Of a stretch of DNA of 64,000 nt, positions 20,593 through 31,735 are shown in pieces. Under the pieces are notes generated by a model. That model was given only the letters and a program-made list of their open reading frames with translations, was not told where the DNA came from and did not search any database. The position numbers and the translations under genes were made by a program. Source of the DNA: Orobanche coerulescens (lineage: Eukaryota; Streptophyta; Magnoliopsida; Lamiales; Orobanchaceae). How positions within the stretch are numbered: the stretch's first letter is position 1; the number at the start of each line of letters is the position of its first letter. Location: positions 99,436,001-99,500,000 of the forward strand of contig CM065803.1 of the NCBI GenBank assembly GCA_033398695.1, given 5' to 3'.

Positions 20593-23500
20593 TTATCTAT
20601 AATCCGCATGCCTCCATGGCTTTTTCCCTGGGTCATTCTCGGTACCACGCCACCAGTTCTGAAGAGAATCATTGCCTCGATCCTGGTATATAGCTCTTCC
20701 ATCATAGGATCGATCAAAGGCAAGTATCCAGTCTTCTGGATGGGTGATCCGATCTCCTCTTCTGTGTTTGGATTTCATCTCGATTTGGAGAGGGAGTTTC
20801 CCGTCTTCTAGCATCTTCTTAAATTTGTCTGCGGCCTCCGCTAACGTTTTATAGTTCTTGAAGATGGCGGATTCCCTGATGAGTTTGACAAAGTATCTCA
20901 TCAGTTCGTTCTTCCTCCAGTGCTTCACTTCGTCGGCAGTAGGATTGCGGTTGGTCGGCAGACGAATTTCAGAAGGTCTCTGAATAAGAGTTTGCCAAGG
21001 GACATTGGGATCATGAAATTCCGGTCGGGAGCCTGAAATTTTAAAACTTTGGGAGGGAGGTGCTAGTTTGTTCAATTCGGCAGTGATACTGTTTTGAGCA
21101 GCCTCAAATTCCCTTTCTTGTTGGAAGGTCTCTGAATAAGAGTTTGCCAAGGGACATTGGGATCATGAAATTCCGGTCGGGAGCCTGAAATTTTAAAACT
21201 TTGGGAGGAAGGTGCTAGTTTGTTCAATTCGGCAGTGATACTATTTTGGGTAGCCTCAAATTCCCTTTCTTGTTGCAGCCTGATTCTCCTAGCAGCTTCT
21301 CGTGCCTCTTCCCCCTTTTTGGCTTCATCAAGACTTTTCAGGATTTCTAGAGCAGCATCCTGTTTTGTCTCGATGCTAGTCATTCTCTCTACAAGGGAGG
21401 AAAGAGTCTGCGACATTTCCTTAATGCATTTGTCGTGGCCTTGTGATTGAGAAGTTTTCAATCATAGCACAAGCGGTCTTGGCTTCAGCTATCCTTGTTT
21501 TTGATGCTTCTTCCTTCAGCAGTTGCTCCTGCTTATCTTCCATGATTTTCAAAGCTTGTTTGAAAACTTCTGGCAAAATAATGAATGCGTCGACAACACG
21601 AGATACTTCATGTTGAAGAGTGGTCATTTCTTCCACGGCAGAAGTGTGCATCCAATTTAATGCTTTTTCAATGGAAGATAGAGCATTTACTGCATCCTGG
21701 ATGAATACAGTTTGAAGGCCAAGTGCACGCAGGCGCTCTTTCCGTGCGGCAGAAATCGGAGAATCTGGTTGGTCAAGGTCTGCAGAGCTATTCAACCTTC
21801 TTACATTCACGGATGGGCGTGAAGTAAGTTGGACATCCTCAGGTTCGATACCGTCCTCGGATTCCACGGTTGAAGGGGCGGGAGAAGCTTCCTGTGGTTC
21901 GGCGACAGGGGGTTGAGAAGCTTCCTGTTGCGAAGATTCTTCAGCATACATGGATACAGGAGGGACTGAATCCTCCTGTTGTCTTTCAGGAATAGCTTCT
22001 TCGGTCGCAGCAGGCTCAGGTGCCTATTTCAAAATTTCTTCTACTTCCTCGACTGGAGGGACTGATTCCTCTTCGTCGGGAATGTTCTCATGCTGTGGCG
22101 AAGGGGGATTGTTTTGGTTAGAAGGCCCTTCGTCGTCTCTGGGTGGAGAGGCATCTCTAGCTTCAGCCTCTTCACGACTCATTCTCAGACCTGCTTGTAA
22201 AGCATCGTCGTCGTCATCTGAGTCATGATCTTCGTCGTCTTTTGGATTAGTGGGAGAGTCCTCTGACTTTTTCTTTCCTTTCCTCCGAGCGTCAGATTTG
22301 TGCAGAAGATGGCTTTCAATTAGATCCTTGCAGGAGGGATTGTCCCATCGAAGCAGCGCCTCAATTTCTGTTGAGTCCGTCACTTCTGAGACGAATCTCT
22401 CTTCGTGGCTCCAATCGCTCCAGTTGTACAGTGTATCGTACGGAGCTAGCCTGTAGCCTTTCCATTGCAAAAATCTTTCATAGGCATGTTCAATTTGAAC
22501 CGAAAGAAGGGTCTGATTAATAATCGAGTCAGGGGAGGGACTTCGTACAACGTCTGGAGACGCTGTATCGAGGGATTCCTGTACAGGTATGGGATCCTGT
22601 ACGGAAGAGGGACTTCTTACAGGGGATGGTGCCCTGAAGGAAGAAGGATCCTGTACGGGTGTGGGATCCCGTAGAGGAGACGTAGCTTTTGGCTCCATAT
22701 GGGCAGCCGACTCGCTAAAGTCTTGATCGTTGGCAGATGTCTCAATATCCGTCCTAGCCGCCAAAGGCTCGGGATCTACTATCGATACAGTAGGAGACAC
22801 CTCTTCCACAGGGGTTGGGCCCTGGGGTTCTTCGTCAGTGGGTTGAGCCACGGGGGAAACTTCCTTGGAGGGCTTGGCAGAAAGCCTCCGAAGTCTCTTC
22901 TTGGGCTTCTCACCAGCAGAGTGTTTCTTGCTGTGAGATCTATTTCGCTTCTTTGAAGATTCCACTTCTTGGAACTTCAAGGATTCATCTCTTGGATTAT
23001 CAGAAATTGGCATGTGCCTGGTTCTTGGGTGGTTGCAAGACAAGGTGCTCTGGTTATACGCAGTAGGCTTGACGCCTCCTAAGTATATCCTCAAGCTATT
23101 CTTCTTCGCATCGGCGGATTGCGTCAGTCCGCACTTTGTCAGGATATAGTTCAACATTAAACCGAAAGATTTTTTCTGGGTGACAGGTTTGCACACCTCC
23201 TCTTGTAGGCGCTTCAGGATTATTTGGCACCAATTGACCTTTTCACAGGTCAGAATAGCCACCATCATCCTGAACCTCAAGTTGGTACACATCTCGAACG
23301 CACCGGTTCGATTCTCAATAATCCTGGAGCAAAAATCATGAAGATACACATAAGGAAGACAAAAGTTTTTCTTGTGACAAGTAGTCGTCACCATGTCAAC
23401 AACTTTGGACCCTGTGAACAGTCCATAAAATTTAGTAATGAGCTCTTGAGACCCGAATGTCTCAAGTTGATCCATGGTCAGGCCATCAGCGGGTAGCCTG

Positions 23501-23742
23501 TAGATGCTCTGGAGTAGATCGTGATCGATACAGATCTCAACTCCCTGGACTGTAGCAGTGATGTCAGCAACATGACCTCCTTGGGCCAATGACAGAAAAC
23601 GTACAGCGGCGTTGAGGTAGAATTCCTCAACCAGATGGGTGTCGTATTTGTCGGCAGTCTTGCTTCCAAGGCGATAGAGGCCTTGTTGTTGAAGACGAGT
23701 TAGGGTGGGCGGCGAAATAGGGTTTTGCAGAGTACGAATGGT
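20593..23742 (-). pseudogene. Additional 3' ORF of C (env-like / plant transposon protein)
   Basis: On the minus strand a frame open from about 23742 (no early ATG) includes HLVEEFYLNAAVRFLSLAQG and runs 521 codons from the first Met at 23589 to a TAG at 22024. The same frame continues for over 170 codons (to 21421), and two further frames reach 20593. The N-terminal 200 residues resemble the domain called putative plant transposon protein; the middle is Pro/Ser/Glu-rich with SPT and PVQDP repeats and acidic runs; the later part is a coiled coil (LSSIEKALNWM, EEMTTLQHEV) ending in a basic region. SIRE elements carry such an ORF, often called env-like. I see no signal peptide or clear membrane segment, so an envelope role is doubtful. 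A 152-bp tandem duplication (20972-21123 and 21124-21275) shifts the frame. Confidence 0.7.
20972..21275 (-). repeat. 152-bp tandem duplication in the C extra ORF
   Basis: 20972-21123 and 21124-21275 are adjacent near-identical copies, both starting GAAGGTCTCTGAATAAGAG and ending CCTTTCTTGTTG, with three or so base differences. Because 152 is not a multiple of three, the duplication moves the reading frame. Confidence 0.93.
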
Positions 23743-24334
23743 CAGATTTTAAGGGATGGGAACCGGTTTTGAAATCAACGGTTAAGATGGACTGAGTGTA
23801 ACTGGTACGCTAATCTATTGAAATGTTTAAAAATTGAGCGGGTCCCACTTCTGACATAGGTTTATACCCTAAATGCCTAAAACGGCGGTTTAGAAATAAT
23901 AAACAATTTAAAAAAATCGCGGCTTTTGAGATTCAGTTGTCCAGATGTCGTGTAAGGCATTTAATGTACATGACGTTTGACATAAAAACAGGGCACGTGG
24001 ACAAAAATTATTTTGAAAGGGAATAATATTATATTATATACTGAATCAGAATCCTATAGCATGTGCTGTTTCCGCGTCGATACAGCGTTCCCCCTTAAAA
24101 AGGTGCTTATAGGTTTTGAATTCCATACAGCAATATTTGGATTAATGCTGTATTCATAGGTCCTACAGTATTCCCCCTTAATTATTGCACACACCAGCTG
24201 TAGGATTCATATGTCTTCGCTCGCTACGATCTTTGTATTGACGATTCCGAGTGTACAAATAATTAATGTTGAATCTCGTATTCTTGGGTCTTCAAAGATT
24301 CCCCCTCAATTGTTGAGTAAAAACAGTAAATTAC
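23743..24334 (-). other. C spacer between pol and extra ORF, internal purine tracts
   Basis: No coding similarity. On the minus strand three GGGGGAA-type tracts are seen, at 24299-24309, 24171-24180 and 24088-24096, each like the terminal polypurine tract. CTGTATCGA-type motifs also occur (about 24080). Confidence 0.65.
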
Positions 24335-24870
24335 TTACAGGGAGTCTGGCTGTAGCATTCCCAATTCTTGTCTGAGCATGTTGAATCTTGCTGTGTCGAG
24401 CGGCTTGGTGAAGATGTCGGCTAGCTGAACGTCTGTATGAACCTTTTCCAGGCGAACATCCTTGTTCTCGACGTGATTCCTTATAAAATGATGCTTCATG
24501 TTGATATGCTTAGTGCGCGAGTGCAGAACAGGATTGTGCGTGATTGCAATTGCACTCGTGCTATCACACATGATTGGAGTCTCTCTAGCATCGATTCCAT
24601 AGTCTGACAGTTGTTGCTGCATCCAAAGGATCTGCATACAGCAGCTACCAGCAGCATAGTACTCTGATTCAGCCGTGGAAAGAGAGTTAGCCAATTGCTT
24701 CTTACTGAACCATGAAACGAGTCTAGGTCACAAAGTGACAAGTTCCACTTGTACTCTTCCTATCTAGCTTGCGACCTCCGAGATCCGAGTCATTTGTATC
24801 CAACTAAATCGAATCCGCCTTCCTTAGGATACCATAGTCCCGCATCGACTGTTCCTTTAATGTACTTCGT
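24335..24870 (-). pseudogene. Element C RNase H
   Basis: The minus-strand frame ending at 24335 contains STAESEYYAAGSCCMQILWM and CDSTSAIAITHNPVLHSRTK, with KHIN, HHFIRNHVE and ADIFTKPLD, which is the C-terminal RNase H of copia pol. The catalytic Glu (AESEY) and Asp (CDSTSA) remain. It is separated from RT by frameshifts (about 24700-24975), in which LDTNDSDLGG-like and KSTSGTCHF-like pieces can still be read in other frames. Confidence 0.88.
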
Positions 24871-24877
24871 GATTCGT

Positions 24878-26557
24878 TTATTGTATTGAAGTGTGATTCC
24901 TTAGGTGCAACTTGGTATCTCGCACACACTCCAACAAAGAACTGGATATCGGGCTGCTAGCCGTTAGGTACAGGATAGAAACAATGAGATTCCTATAGAG
25001 TGATAGGTCAAACGGCTTTCCGGCTTCATCATCACTAATTTGCACGGAAGTGCTCATGGGGGTTGGCGAGGATTTGGAAGTGTTCATTCCAAATTTGTTG
25101 AGAAGCTCCTTGCTGTATTTCTCCTGGTTGATGAATATACCTGTAGGCAACTGCTTTACCTGCAAACCTAGGAAATAACTAAGTTCCCCCATCATACTCA
25201 TTTCAAATTTACTTTGCATGAGATGAGAGAACCTTTGACATAGAGCAAGGTTAGTTGAACCAAAAATAATATCATCCACATAGATTTGCACCATAAGAAG
25301 GTCATCACCTTCCTGTATCTTGAACAAGGTTTTGTCCACAGCACCTTTCTCAAATCCGTTGTTGGTTAGATACTGGGACAGGGTTTCATACCAGGCTCTA
25401 GGGGCTTGTTTAAGTCCATATAGCACTTTCCTTAGCCTGTAAACTAGATCGATACCGTCTGTGTTGGCAAACCCTGGTGGTTGTTCAACATAAACTTCTT
25501 CTGCAAGATCTCCATTCAGGAAAGCACTTTTGACGTCCATTTGGTATACGATAAAACTCTTATGGGCGGCAAAGGCTAAAAATATCCTAATAGCTTCTAG
25601 TCTCGCTACAGGGGCGAAGGTTTCATCATAGTCGATTCCTTCTTCCTGACTATAGCCTTGTGCTACTAGTCTGGATTTGTTCCTTATGATAAGTCCATTT
25701 CGATCCTTTTTGTTTCGAAATACCCATTTGGTTCCTATAACCGATCGGTGTGTTGGTCTGGGTACAAGATACCATACATTGTTTCTTTCAAAACCGTTAA
25801 GCTCTTCTTCCATAGATGTTATCCAATGAGAATTGTTAAGAGCGTCTATGGTCGAAACAGGTTCGGACTGGGCTAAGAATACAGCGATAGTGCACATATT
25901 GAGTCTCCTAAGTTCGGATTGAGATTTCCATTCAGGAAACTGTGAAACTTCAGCATTAGATTCTTCTTGTGCACAAAGTACATTTCCTTGTGTACTTTGT
26001 ATTCTCCTACGAGTAGAAACACCGGCATTAATGTTTCCAATGATCAGCTCTTGCGGGTGATCTCTCAACCATCTTCGGTCGGGTTCTAATTTAGGATCCT
26101 GTACTGTATCGAAAGATTCTGTGGATACGACTTGGCTTATGCAGTCGGCTTTATCCACATCGATTCTTACAGCTGCGGGGTTGATTTCTAAATCAACGAC
26201 AGGTTCTATGGGTGTTGGTGGATCCAAGATAGATAGATGGTGAATGTTCTGAGTGATATCATCTACTCCTGTAGGGTCATGGTGTGGTTCGTCGAACACT
26301 ACATGAACTGATTCCTCGATCGTCAGCTTCCTTTTATTGAAGATTCTGAAAGCTTTGCTGATGGAGGAGTATCCTACGAATATTCCTTCATCTGATTTTT
26401 CATCAAAGGTTCTAAGTTGGTCCTTCCCATTGTTCAATACATAACACCTGCATCCAAAAATGTGGAAATACGAAACTAACGAAGTTTTGTTATTCCATAC
26501 CTCATATACTGTTTGTTGTGGTGCTTGTTGACGATACAGCGGTTTTGAGTGTAGCAT
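24878..26557 (-). pseudogene. Element C integrase C-terminus and reverse transcriptase
   Basis: A 559-codon frame starts in the integrase C-terminus ([32 protein letters not shown]), passes a variable linker, and contains the full copia [65 protein letters not shown], the catalytic [10 protein letters not shown], and YFLGLQVKQ. The core is intact. Frameshifts close to both ends (about 26510 and 24975) disconnect it from integrase and RNase H. Confidence 0.92.
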
Positions 26558-27570
26558 GCTGTATTGGTTGCTTCACCCCAGAAACGATGTGGCAACTTGC
26601 TTGCGGCAATCATTGTCCTTGTTGCTTCTTTCAACGTCCTATTCTTTCGCTCGGCAACACCATTTTGTTGAGGTGTACGGGCAGCTGAGTATTCGTGCTG
26701 TATTCCATTCTCCGAACATTATTGCTCTATAAAGCGGTTAGTGAATTCTGTACCTCTGTCGGAACGAATGCACACGATACTCGATGCCTTTTCATTTTGC
26801 AACTTTCTCAGGAGCTTGGGCAGCTTTGATGTTGTTTCCTTCTTCTTGCTAAGAAAGATCGTCCAAGCATACCTGGAATAATCATCAACAACAACCATGC
26901 AGTATTTCTTACCTCCCAAACTTATTGGGTCTACAGGACCGTAGAGATCCATGTGTAGCATTTCCAACACTCTTTGGGTTTAAAGGTAGGATTTGCTTTT
27001 CAGGGTTGACTTGATTTGCTTGCCTTTCTGACATGGTCCGCAGACGCTGTCCTTCTTGAATGACACATTTGGCAAACCTCTAACCATTCCTTGTCTTGAG
27101 AGCTTGTTGATCATCTTGAAGTTGACGTGAGACATCCTCTTGTGCCATAGCCAGCTAAGATCTGCAGTGCCTTTGGCAACAAAGCATGGAATGGAGGAGC
27201 TCATAGGCTTCCAGTCAGCAATGTACATATTACCTGATCTGCTTCCTGTAAGCACAACTTCCTTGGTTTGGGTGTTCTTGACTCTACAGCGATCTATATA
27301 GAACTTCACCGAGAACTGTTTATCACAGAACTGGCTAATACTAAGTAGATTATACTGTAGGCCTTCAACATATGCAACATCGGTGACCTTGAATTTCCCG
27401 ACAAGTAGGTTTCCTTTCCCTCTTGTTCTTCCTTTAGACTTATCACCGAAGCAAACTTTTGGTCCACGACCCTCTACAAAATCAGATAGCTTGCTCCTAT
27501 CTCCGGTCATGTGACGAGAGCATCCACTATCAAAGTACCAGGTATCCTCCTCTAGAATGTCCTGTAACAA
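26558..27570 (-). pseudogene. Element C protease and integrase
   Basis: On the minus strand: the protease with WYFDSGCSRHMTGDRSKL (D-S-G intact, about 27535), the GAG-pre-integrase zinc region (LWHKRMSHVNFKMI with CGPCQKGKQ), then integrase HMDLYGPVDP, VVVDDYSRYAW, IRSDRGTEF and, after a stop, RTPQQNGVAERKNRTL. So the D,D,E residues are present. Stops lie at 26980 (after KSKSYL) and 26719 (after FIEQ). The frame differs from that of gag, which stops at 27576. Confidence 0.9.
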
Positions 27571-27575
27571 AGAAA

Positions 27576-29867
27576 TTAGGTAGATTTAGGTCCCTTTTGA
27601 TTTTTGGGTCCATGTATGTTAGTTCCTTTAGGTACCCAAGTTTTCCTGGAAGCAATTGGTTTACTGTAGGACATACTTGGTACAGTGTTGCGATATCTAC
27701 GGGGGGCATATCCGTAGTCGTTATAATCATGATAATTATTATGCATGTAAAATTCAGGGTTATTATTATTATTCCAGTACGAGTGCCGTCTAGGAGGTGG
27801 AGCCATTTTCTTAGGCCTAACAGCTTGTCTTCTGGGTGTCCAGTTGGATTCCCAATGCTGTTGTTGATACTGAACCGGCATCTGCTGTCTTGAGGGATAA
27901 CGGGGCTCCTGTATCCAATACCTCGGCGAGCTGTACTGATAGTACTGCCGTGCGGGCCTTTGGTGGTTGGATACAGCCTTCCTTCTGAATGGCTGTTGAC
28001 GCTGTTGATATGCTCTGGGAGCATGCTGTTGAGTGCGCCTCACAGGTTGGAATGGCTTATGATTCCGCTGTCTGGTATAGGATTGCGGGGGCGGAATTGC
28101 AACCTTCGGTTTTCTCGGTACAGCAGGTTCCTTCACGGGACTAGGGGTATCTTCCGATTCTGGAATGTGTTCCACACTCTTGATGAAGACTGTACTAATT
28201 TTCCCTTTGTTTGAACATGAGCTGTATCCTAAGCCACTTTTATCATGAGCATGTTGCCCAGTGCTCAAAATTTCTTCCATTATTTTGGACGATTTTTCAA
28301 ACGACTTCAGAATGGTCTCAAGTTCAGTTTCTCGCTTTTCGAGAGTTGTGATTTTGGTTTGTAGTAGAACCAAATCATTTGTCTTGCTCTCATTGTGGGT
28401 TTTAACCTCATTCAGTTCATGAGCAAGTTGATGATTGCTCTCCATGAGTTTTTCAAAATCGACCTTGCTGGTTTCACAATCAAGAGACATATTTTCATAA
28501 TTTATTTTAAGCAAGTCATTTTCATCTTTCAGCTCTAAATTTGTTAATTGAAGCTGTATATTCTCAGTTTTTAGAGTCTCATGGGCCTTTTGAATGTTTT
28601 CAAATTCATTCATCATATTTTCGAAAGTATGAGATGCATTTGACGGAATAGCTGAGGTTGAACTTACCTCATCGTCGCTGTCTTCACCTTCTGGAACATC
28701 TTTGGCCATAAAGCACATGTATGCCTTATCATCGAACTCATCGTCAGATGAATCACTTTCAGTGACCACCTGAAGACATTCTGCTGATTTGGATGGTGTG
28801 GGGGAGGCTTCTGATTCTCCAATCAGGGCCTTGAGCTTGTCTTTCCAAGCACGTCTTCTTTCATCTCTCTCTTGTTGCTCGGCCTCAGGCAATCTTTGGA
28901 CTTTGGGATGAGGACATTTATTTGCATAATGCCCTGGTTTCCTGCAGTTATAGCACAGGTTAGCATCACCAGATGATGTTTTGGTACTTACCTTGTGGAC
29001 AGGTTTGGGCCTGTAGGGAGTCTTTCCAGACTGTTTGATGAACTTTTTGAATTTATGCATGAGAAGTGCCATTTCATCTTGGGACAGGATGTCGTCGTCA
29101 CTGTCAGCATTCTTGTGACTGGGCTTCGACGAGCTAGGCATGCTGTGTCGACGGTTCGATACAGCGGCGAGAGCTGTGACCTTTGAAGGAGATTCTTCAG
29201 CTTTCTCTCTTCTGTCAATATCATACTCAAAAGCTTTGAGGTCAGAGAAGAGATCAAAAGTAGATATTTCTGTAAGATTACAGGATACACGCATAGCTGT
29301 GGTCTTAATGTCCCATCGGGCTGGGAGAGATCTGAAAATTTTTAAGTTCTTCTCCTTTTGGGTGTAAATTTTGCCCAACGCTTCAAGTTCACCAACAATA
29401 CCAGTGAATCTGAGGTCAAGTTCCTCAAGTGTTTCAGTTGGTTTCATTTCAAAAGATTCAAATTGCTGAGTTAGTTTTGAAATCTTGTTTTCTTTTGAGA
29501 GCTCAGTTCCCTCACAAATCAACTTGAGTTTATCCTGCATTTCTTTGGTCGCTTTGCAGCTCTTTACCTTTGAGAACGTGCCTTTGTCAAGAGTGACAAA
29601 TAACGCGTTCTTAGCCATATTGTCGAGATTGGCTCGCTTCCTTTCATCTGTTGTCCATTGCTCGCGTTCCTTCTCGAGCATTTCAGCATGGGCTTGGCCC
29701 TCAATCCTTGCGGCCGGATTTACCTTCATGATCTTGATAGGACCATCCTGTGTAACAAAAATCATCTCTTCGTGCATTGCTGCAAGATGAGCTTCCATTC
29801 TAATTCTCCAGTCGTCAAATTCGTTAATAGAGAACATAGGGTCTTTGTTAATCATAGAAGTATCCAT
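27576..29867 (-). CDS. Element C Gag (763 aa), intact
   Basis: One uninterrupted minus-strand frame from ATG 29867, 99 bp after the PBS. The N-terminal UBN2-type capsid region (residues about 15-210) includes FSINEFDDWRIRMEAHL, and a single CCHC knuckle (CYNCRKPGHYANKC) lies near residue 310. An acidic Ser-rich stretch (SDSSDDEFDD), a long coiled coil (residues about 420-530, NEFENIQKAHETLKTENIQL onward), and a basic Arg/Gln/Tyr-rich tail follow. At 763 residues it is much longer than a basic copia gag and fits SIRE elements. It would coat element RNA and assemble particles. It ends in TAA just before the protease frame, so pol expression would need a frameshift or the two were separated by mutation. 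Confidence 0.92.
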   Translation of the reverse strand: MDTSMINKDPMFSINEFDDWRIRMEAHLAAMHEEMIFVTQDGPIKIMKVNPAARIEGQAHAEMLEKEREQWTTDERKRANLDNMAKNALFVTLDKGTFSKVKSCKATKEMQDKLKLICEGTELSKENKISKLTQQFESFEMKPTETLEELDLRFTGIVGELEALGKIYTQKEKNLKIFRSLPARWDIKTTAMRVSCNLTEISTFDLFSDLKAFEYDIDRREKAEESPSKVTALAAVSNRRHSMPSSSKPSHKNADSDDDILSQDEMALLMHKFKKFIKQSGKTPYRPKPVHKVSTKTSSGDANLCYNCRKPGHYANKCPHPKVQRLPEAEQQERDERRRAWKDKLKALIGESEASPTPSKSAECLQVVTESDSSDDEFDDKAYMCFMAKDVPEGEDSDDEVSSTSAIPSNASHTFENMMNEFENIQKAHETLKTENIQLQLTNLELKDENDLLKINYENMSLDCETSKVDFEKLMESNHQLAHELNEVKTHNESKTNDLVLLQTKITTLEKRETELETILKSFEKSSKIMEEILSTGQHAHDKSGLGYSSCSNKGKISTVFIKSVEHIPESEDTPSPVKEPAVPRKPKVAIPPPQSYTRQRNHKPFQPVRRTQQHAPRAYQQRQQPFRRKAVSNHQRPARQYYQYSSPRYWIQEPRYPSRQQMPVQYQQQHWESNWTPRRQAVRPKKMAPPPRRHSYWNNNNNPEFYMHNNYHDYNDYGYAPRRYRNTVPSMSYSKPIASRKTWVPKGTNIHGPKNQKGPKST

Positions 29868-29965
29868 ACTGATAATATAGGAATGAAAGAGACTGTTTTG
29901 AAAATAAGTGATTTGAATTTGATTCGGTTAAAAAGAAATACGACTGATTCTTTTTAGAATCAACC

Positions 29966-29977
29966 GCTCCGATACCA
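29966..29977 (-). promoter_or_regulatory. Primer-binding site of C
   Basis: Minus-strand TGGTATCGGAGC starts 2 bp after the 5' LTR end. It is the same A-to-G variant as in B, F and K. Confidence 0.88.
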
Positions 29978-29979
29978 CT

Positions 29980-31123
29980 TGTTGGCCACTAAGTATACTG
30001 GATACAGTTTGGAAAATAGTTTAAACAATAAACTGTATGGATTTTAAATCTGAGTGCGTAGCGGAAGTCTTGGATACAGTAGGTTGCTGTGGATACAGCA
30101 ACTAAGTGTATAGTGTATACTTAATTTATCACAGTAATTAAAATAGTAAAAGCTGAAGGTAAATAACGCAGTAATTAAAGTGGTTCGAGGTAAACCCCTC
30201 TACGTCCACTGGTCCTCCACACAGGAGTAAAAAGTTTATTATAATTACTACGTACACAACTACGTAATTATAACAACACACACAATCAATATATCGTTCA
30301 CATAGATTGATATAAAGATCTTAGCTTAAACCGTTCACACAGATTGGTTTTGAGCTAACACTTTGACTTGCTTCTTCACACACAGTTCTGAAGCTTCGTC
30401 TTCTTGAATGCAAATCCTTCACACACAGTTCCGGAGAAGCACAGATTGTTCAGTGTATAGAACAGATGATGAACAACAACTTTGACTTTAAGAGCTTTCA
30501 GCTGATGAAGTGTTGTTCAGGATGATGAGCACTGTATATCTCTTTAGATCTTAATTGCAGTAAGCTTTGGAGATATGTTTTGCTCTGATGATAACTTTTG
30601 ATAGCTTGAGTGTTAGGTGACTAGTTTCTGATCTTCAATGCCTTCATAAGATATATATAGTCTCTGAATCTTATATCCGTTGAGATGTATCCGTTTGAAT
30701 GAGATTTCGTTCCAACGGGATTATGACACGATACGGATTTCGCGGGATTCTGAAGATCTGAAGACTGGCAGTATTTAAATACTTTATCCTTGAGTATTTA
30801 AATACTTCTTTATTCAACGGGACTTGACTTCTGGATATTCCTTCTTTGTCCTGTTGTGAGCTGTATGGAGGATAACTGTATTTTGAGTTTCGAGACAGTT
30901 TCCATACTTTGTCTTTTACAAGACTTCTTGCTGTACTGAAGGGCTTCACTACATGCTATTTCGAGGCGGGTCTTCGATACAGGATAAAGCCTCAAAGCTT
31001 CGATACAGTTTCCTTTACTGTATTCGGATTAGAATATATGTCAAAACCTCTTTATCAAATACCATTCGATACAGGGATCGGATATCCCAGCTGTTTCGAT
31101 ACAGGGTCTTTGTTTTCCCAACA
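29980..31123 (-). repeat. Element C 5' LTR
   Basis: 1144 bp, direct repeat of 18956-20094 with canonical TGTTGG/CCAACA ends, carrying the same CTGTATCGA motifs and TATA-like site. Confidence 0.93.
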
Positions 31124-31721
31124 CTGCTACTTGCCCGTCAAGATACACATCGAGGTTGACCCCCACCTTCCAGTTTTCTGGGTCGAACTACTCTAATAAA
31201 AATCTTAACGTCACAAGCACATCCCTACTAAATCCTCAAGTTGAAGGTTCACGAATACCTATCACAACCTTTCGATTCCGTCATTGACTGTCCCGGAGTG
31301 AAATCCGTGTGACGAATCGAGGGTGAGTTGGTTTGAGTATACTAATCTCATTAGCATACCTATAACGTGTGCTCCTACTAACCCTTAGTGTTCGACAGGC
31401 ACTCTCCAAGTCAAACAACACGTCATACAAGTCTTCACATAAACTTAACGCCCAGTCAAGTTTCATCGACTTGCGAATGATTAAGTATTTGAGCCATAAA
31501 CCTTTCCAGTGCCAATCCCCTTATCCAATAAGGTGTGGAATGTTTTGCTGTCAAATACACGAACTAGTTTCTATATATATATTTACGAGTCAGGAATGCC
31601 AGTAACTACCAGTAAATAATGAAACATGCAATTGCCTTCTGATAATGAATTATATAATAATAAGTACAATGCCCTCACTCAAAACATCCCCTGAGTGGCA
31701 TTCGAGGACATAGTCCTAATA
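31124..31721 (-). repeat. Element B 3' LTR, segment 2
   Basis: It begins with the second CTGCT and continues ACTTGCCCGT, matching 41227 onward, and ends GTCCTAATA at 31721. On the minus strand it is preceded by the purine tract AAGTGGGAGAT (31722-31732). Confidence 0.9.
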
Positions 31722-31735
31722 ATCTCCCACTTGAC

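Larger units (their letters stand above)
18956..31123 (-). mobile_element. SIRE-like copia element C with extra 3' ORF
   Basis: LTRs 18956-20094 and 29980-31123 carry TGTTGG...CCAACA ends; the left copy has TA for TG at its outer end. The TSD is CTGCT (18951-18955, 31124-31128), perfect. On the minus strand the order is LTR, PBS, large gag, protease-integrase, RT-RNase H, an additional long ORF, polypurine tract, LTR, which is the layout of the SIRE/Maximus lineage. I count three differences in the first 130 LTR bases, so it is younger than A and B, in agreement with nesting. Confidence 0.93.

Noticed and set aside
22250..23066. Several plus-strand ORFs in element C
   Set aside because: They are antisense shadows of the long minus-strand extra ORF.
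20593..23742. A true viral envelope glycoprotein in C
   Set aside because: No signal peptide, transmembrane segment or glycoprotein-type cysteine pattern could be seen; the label env-like is only positional.
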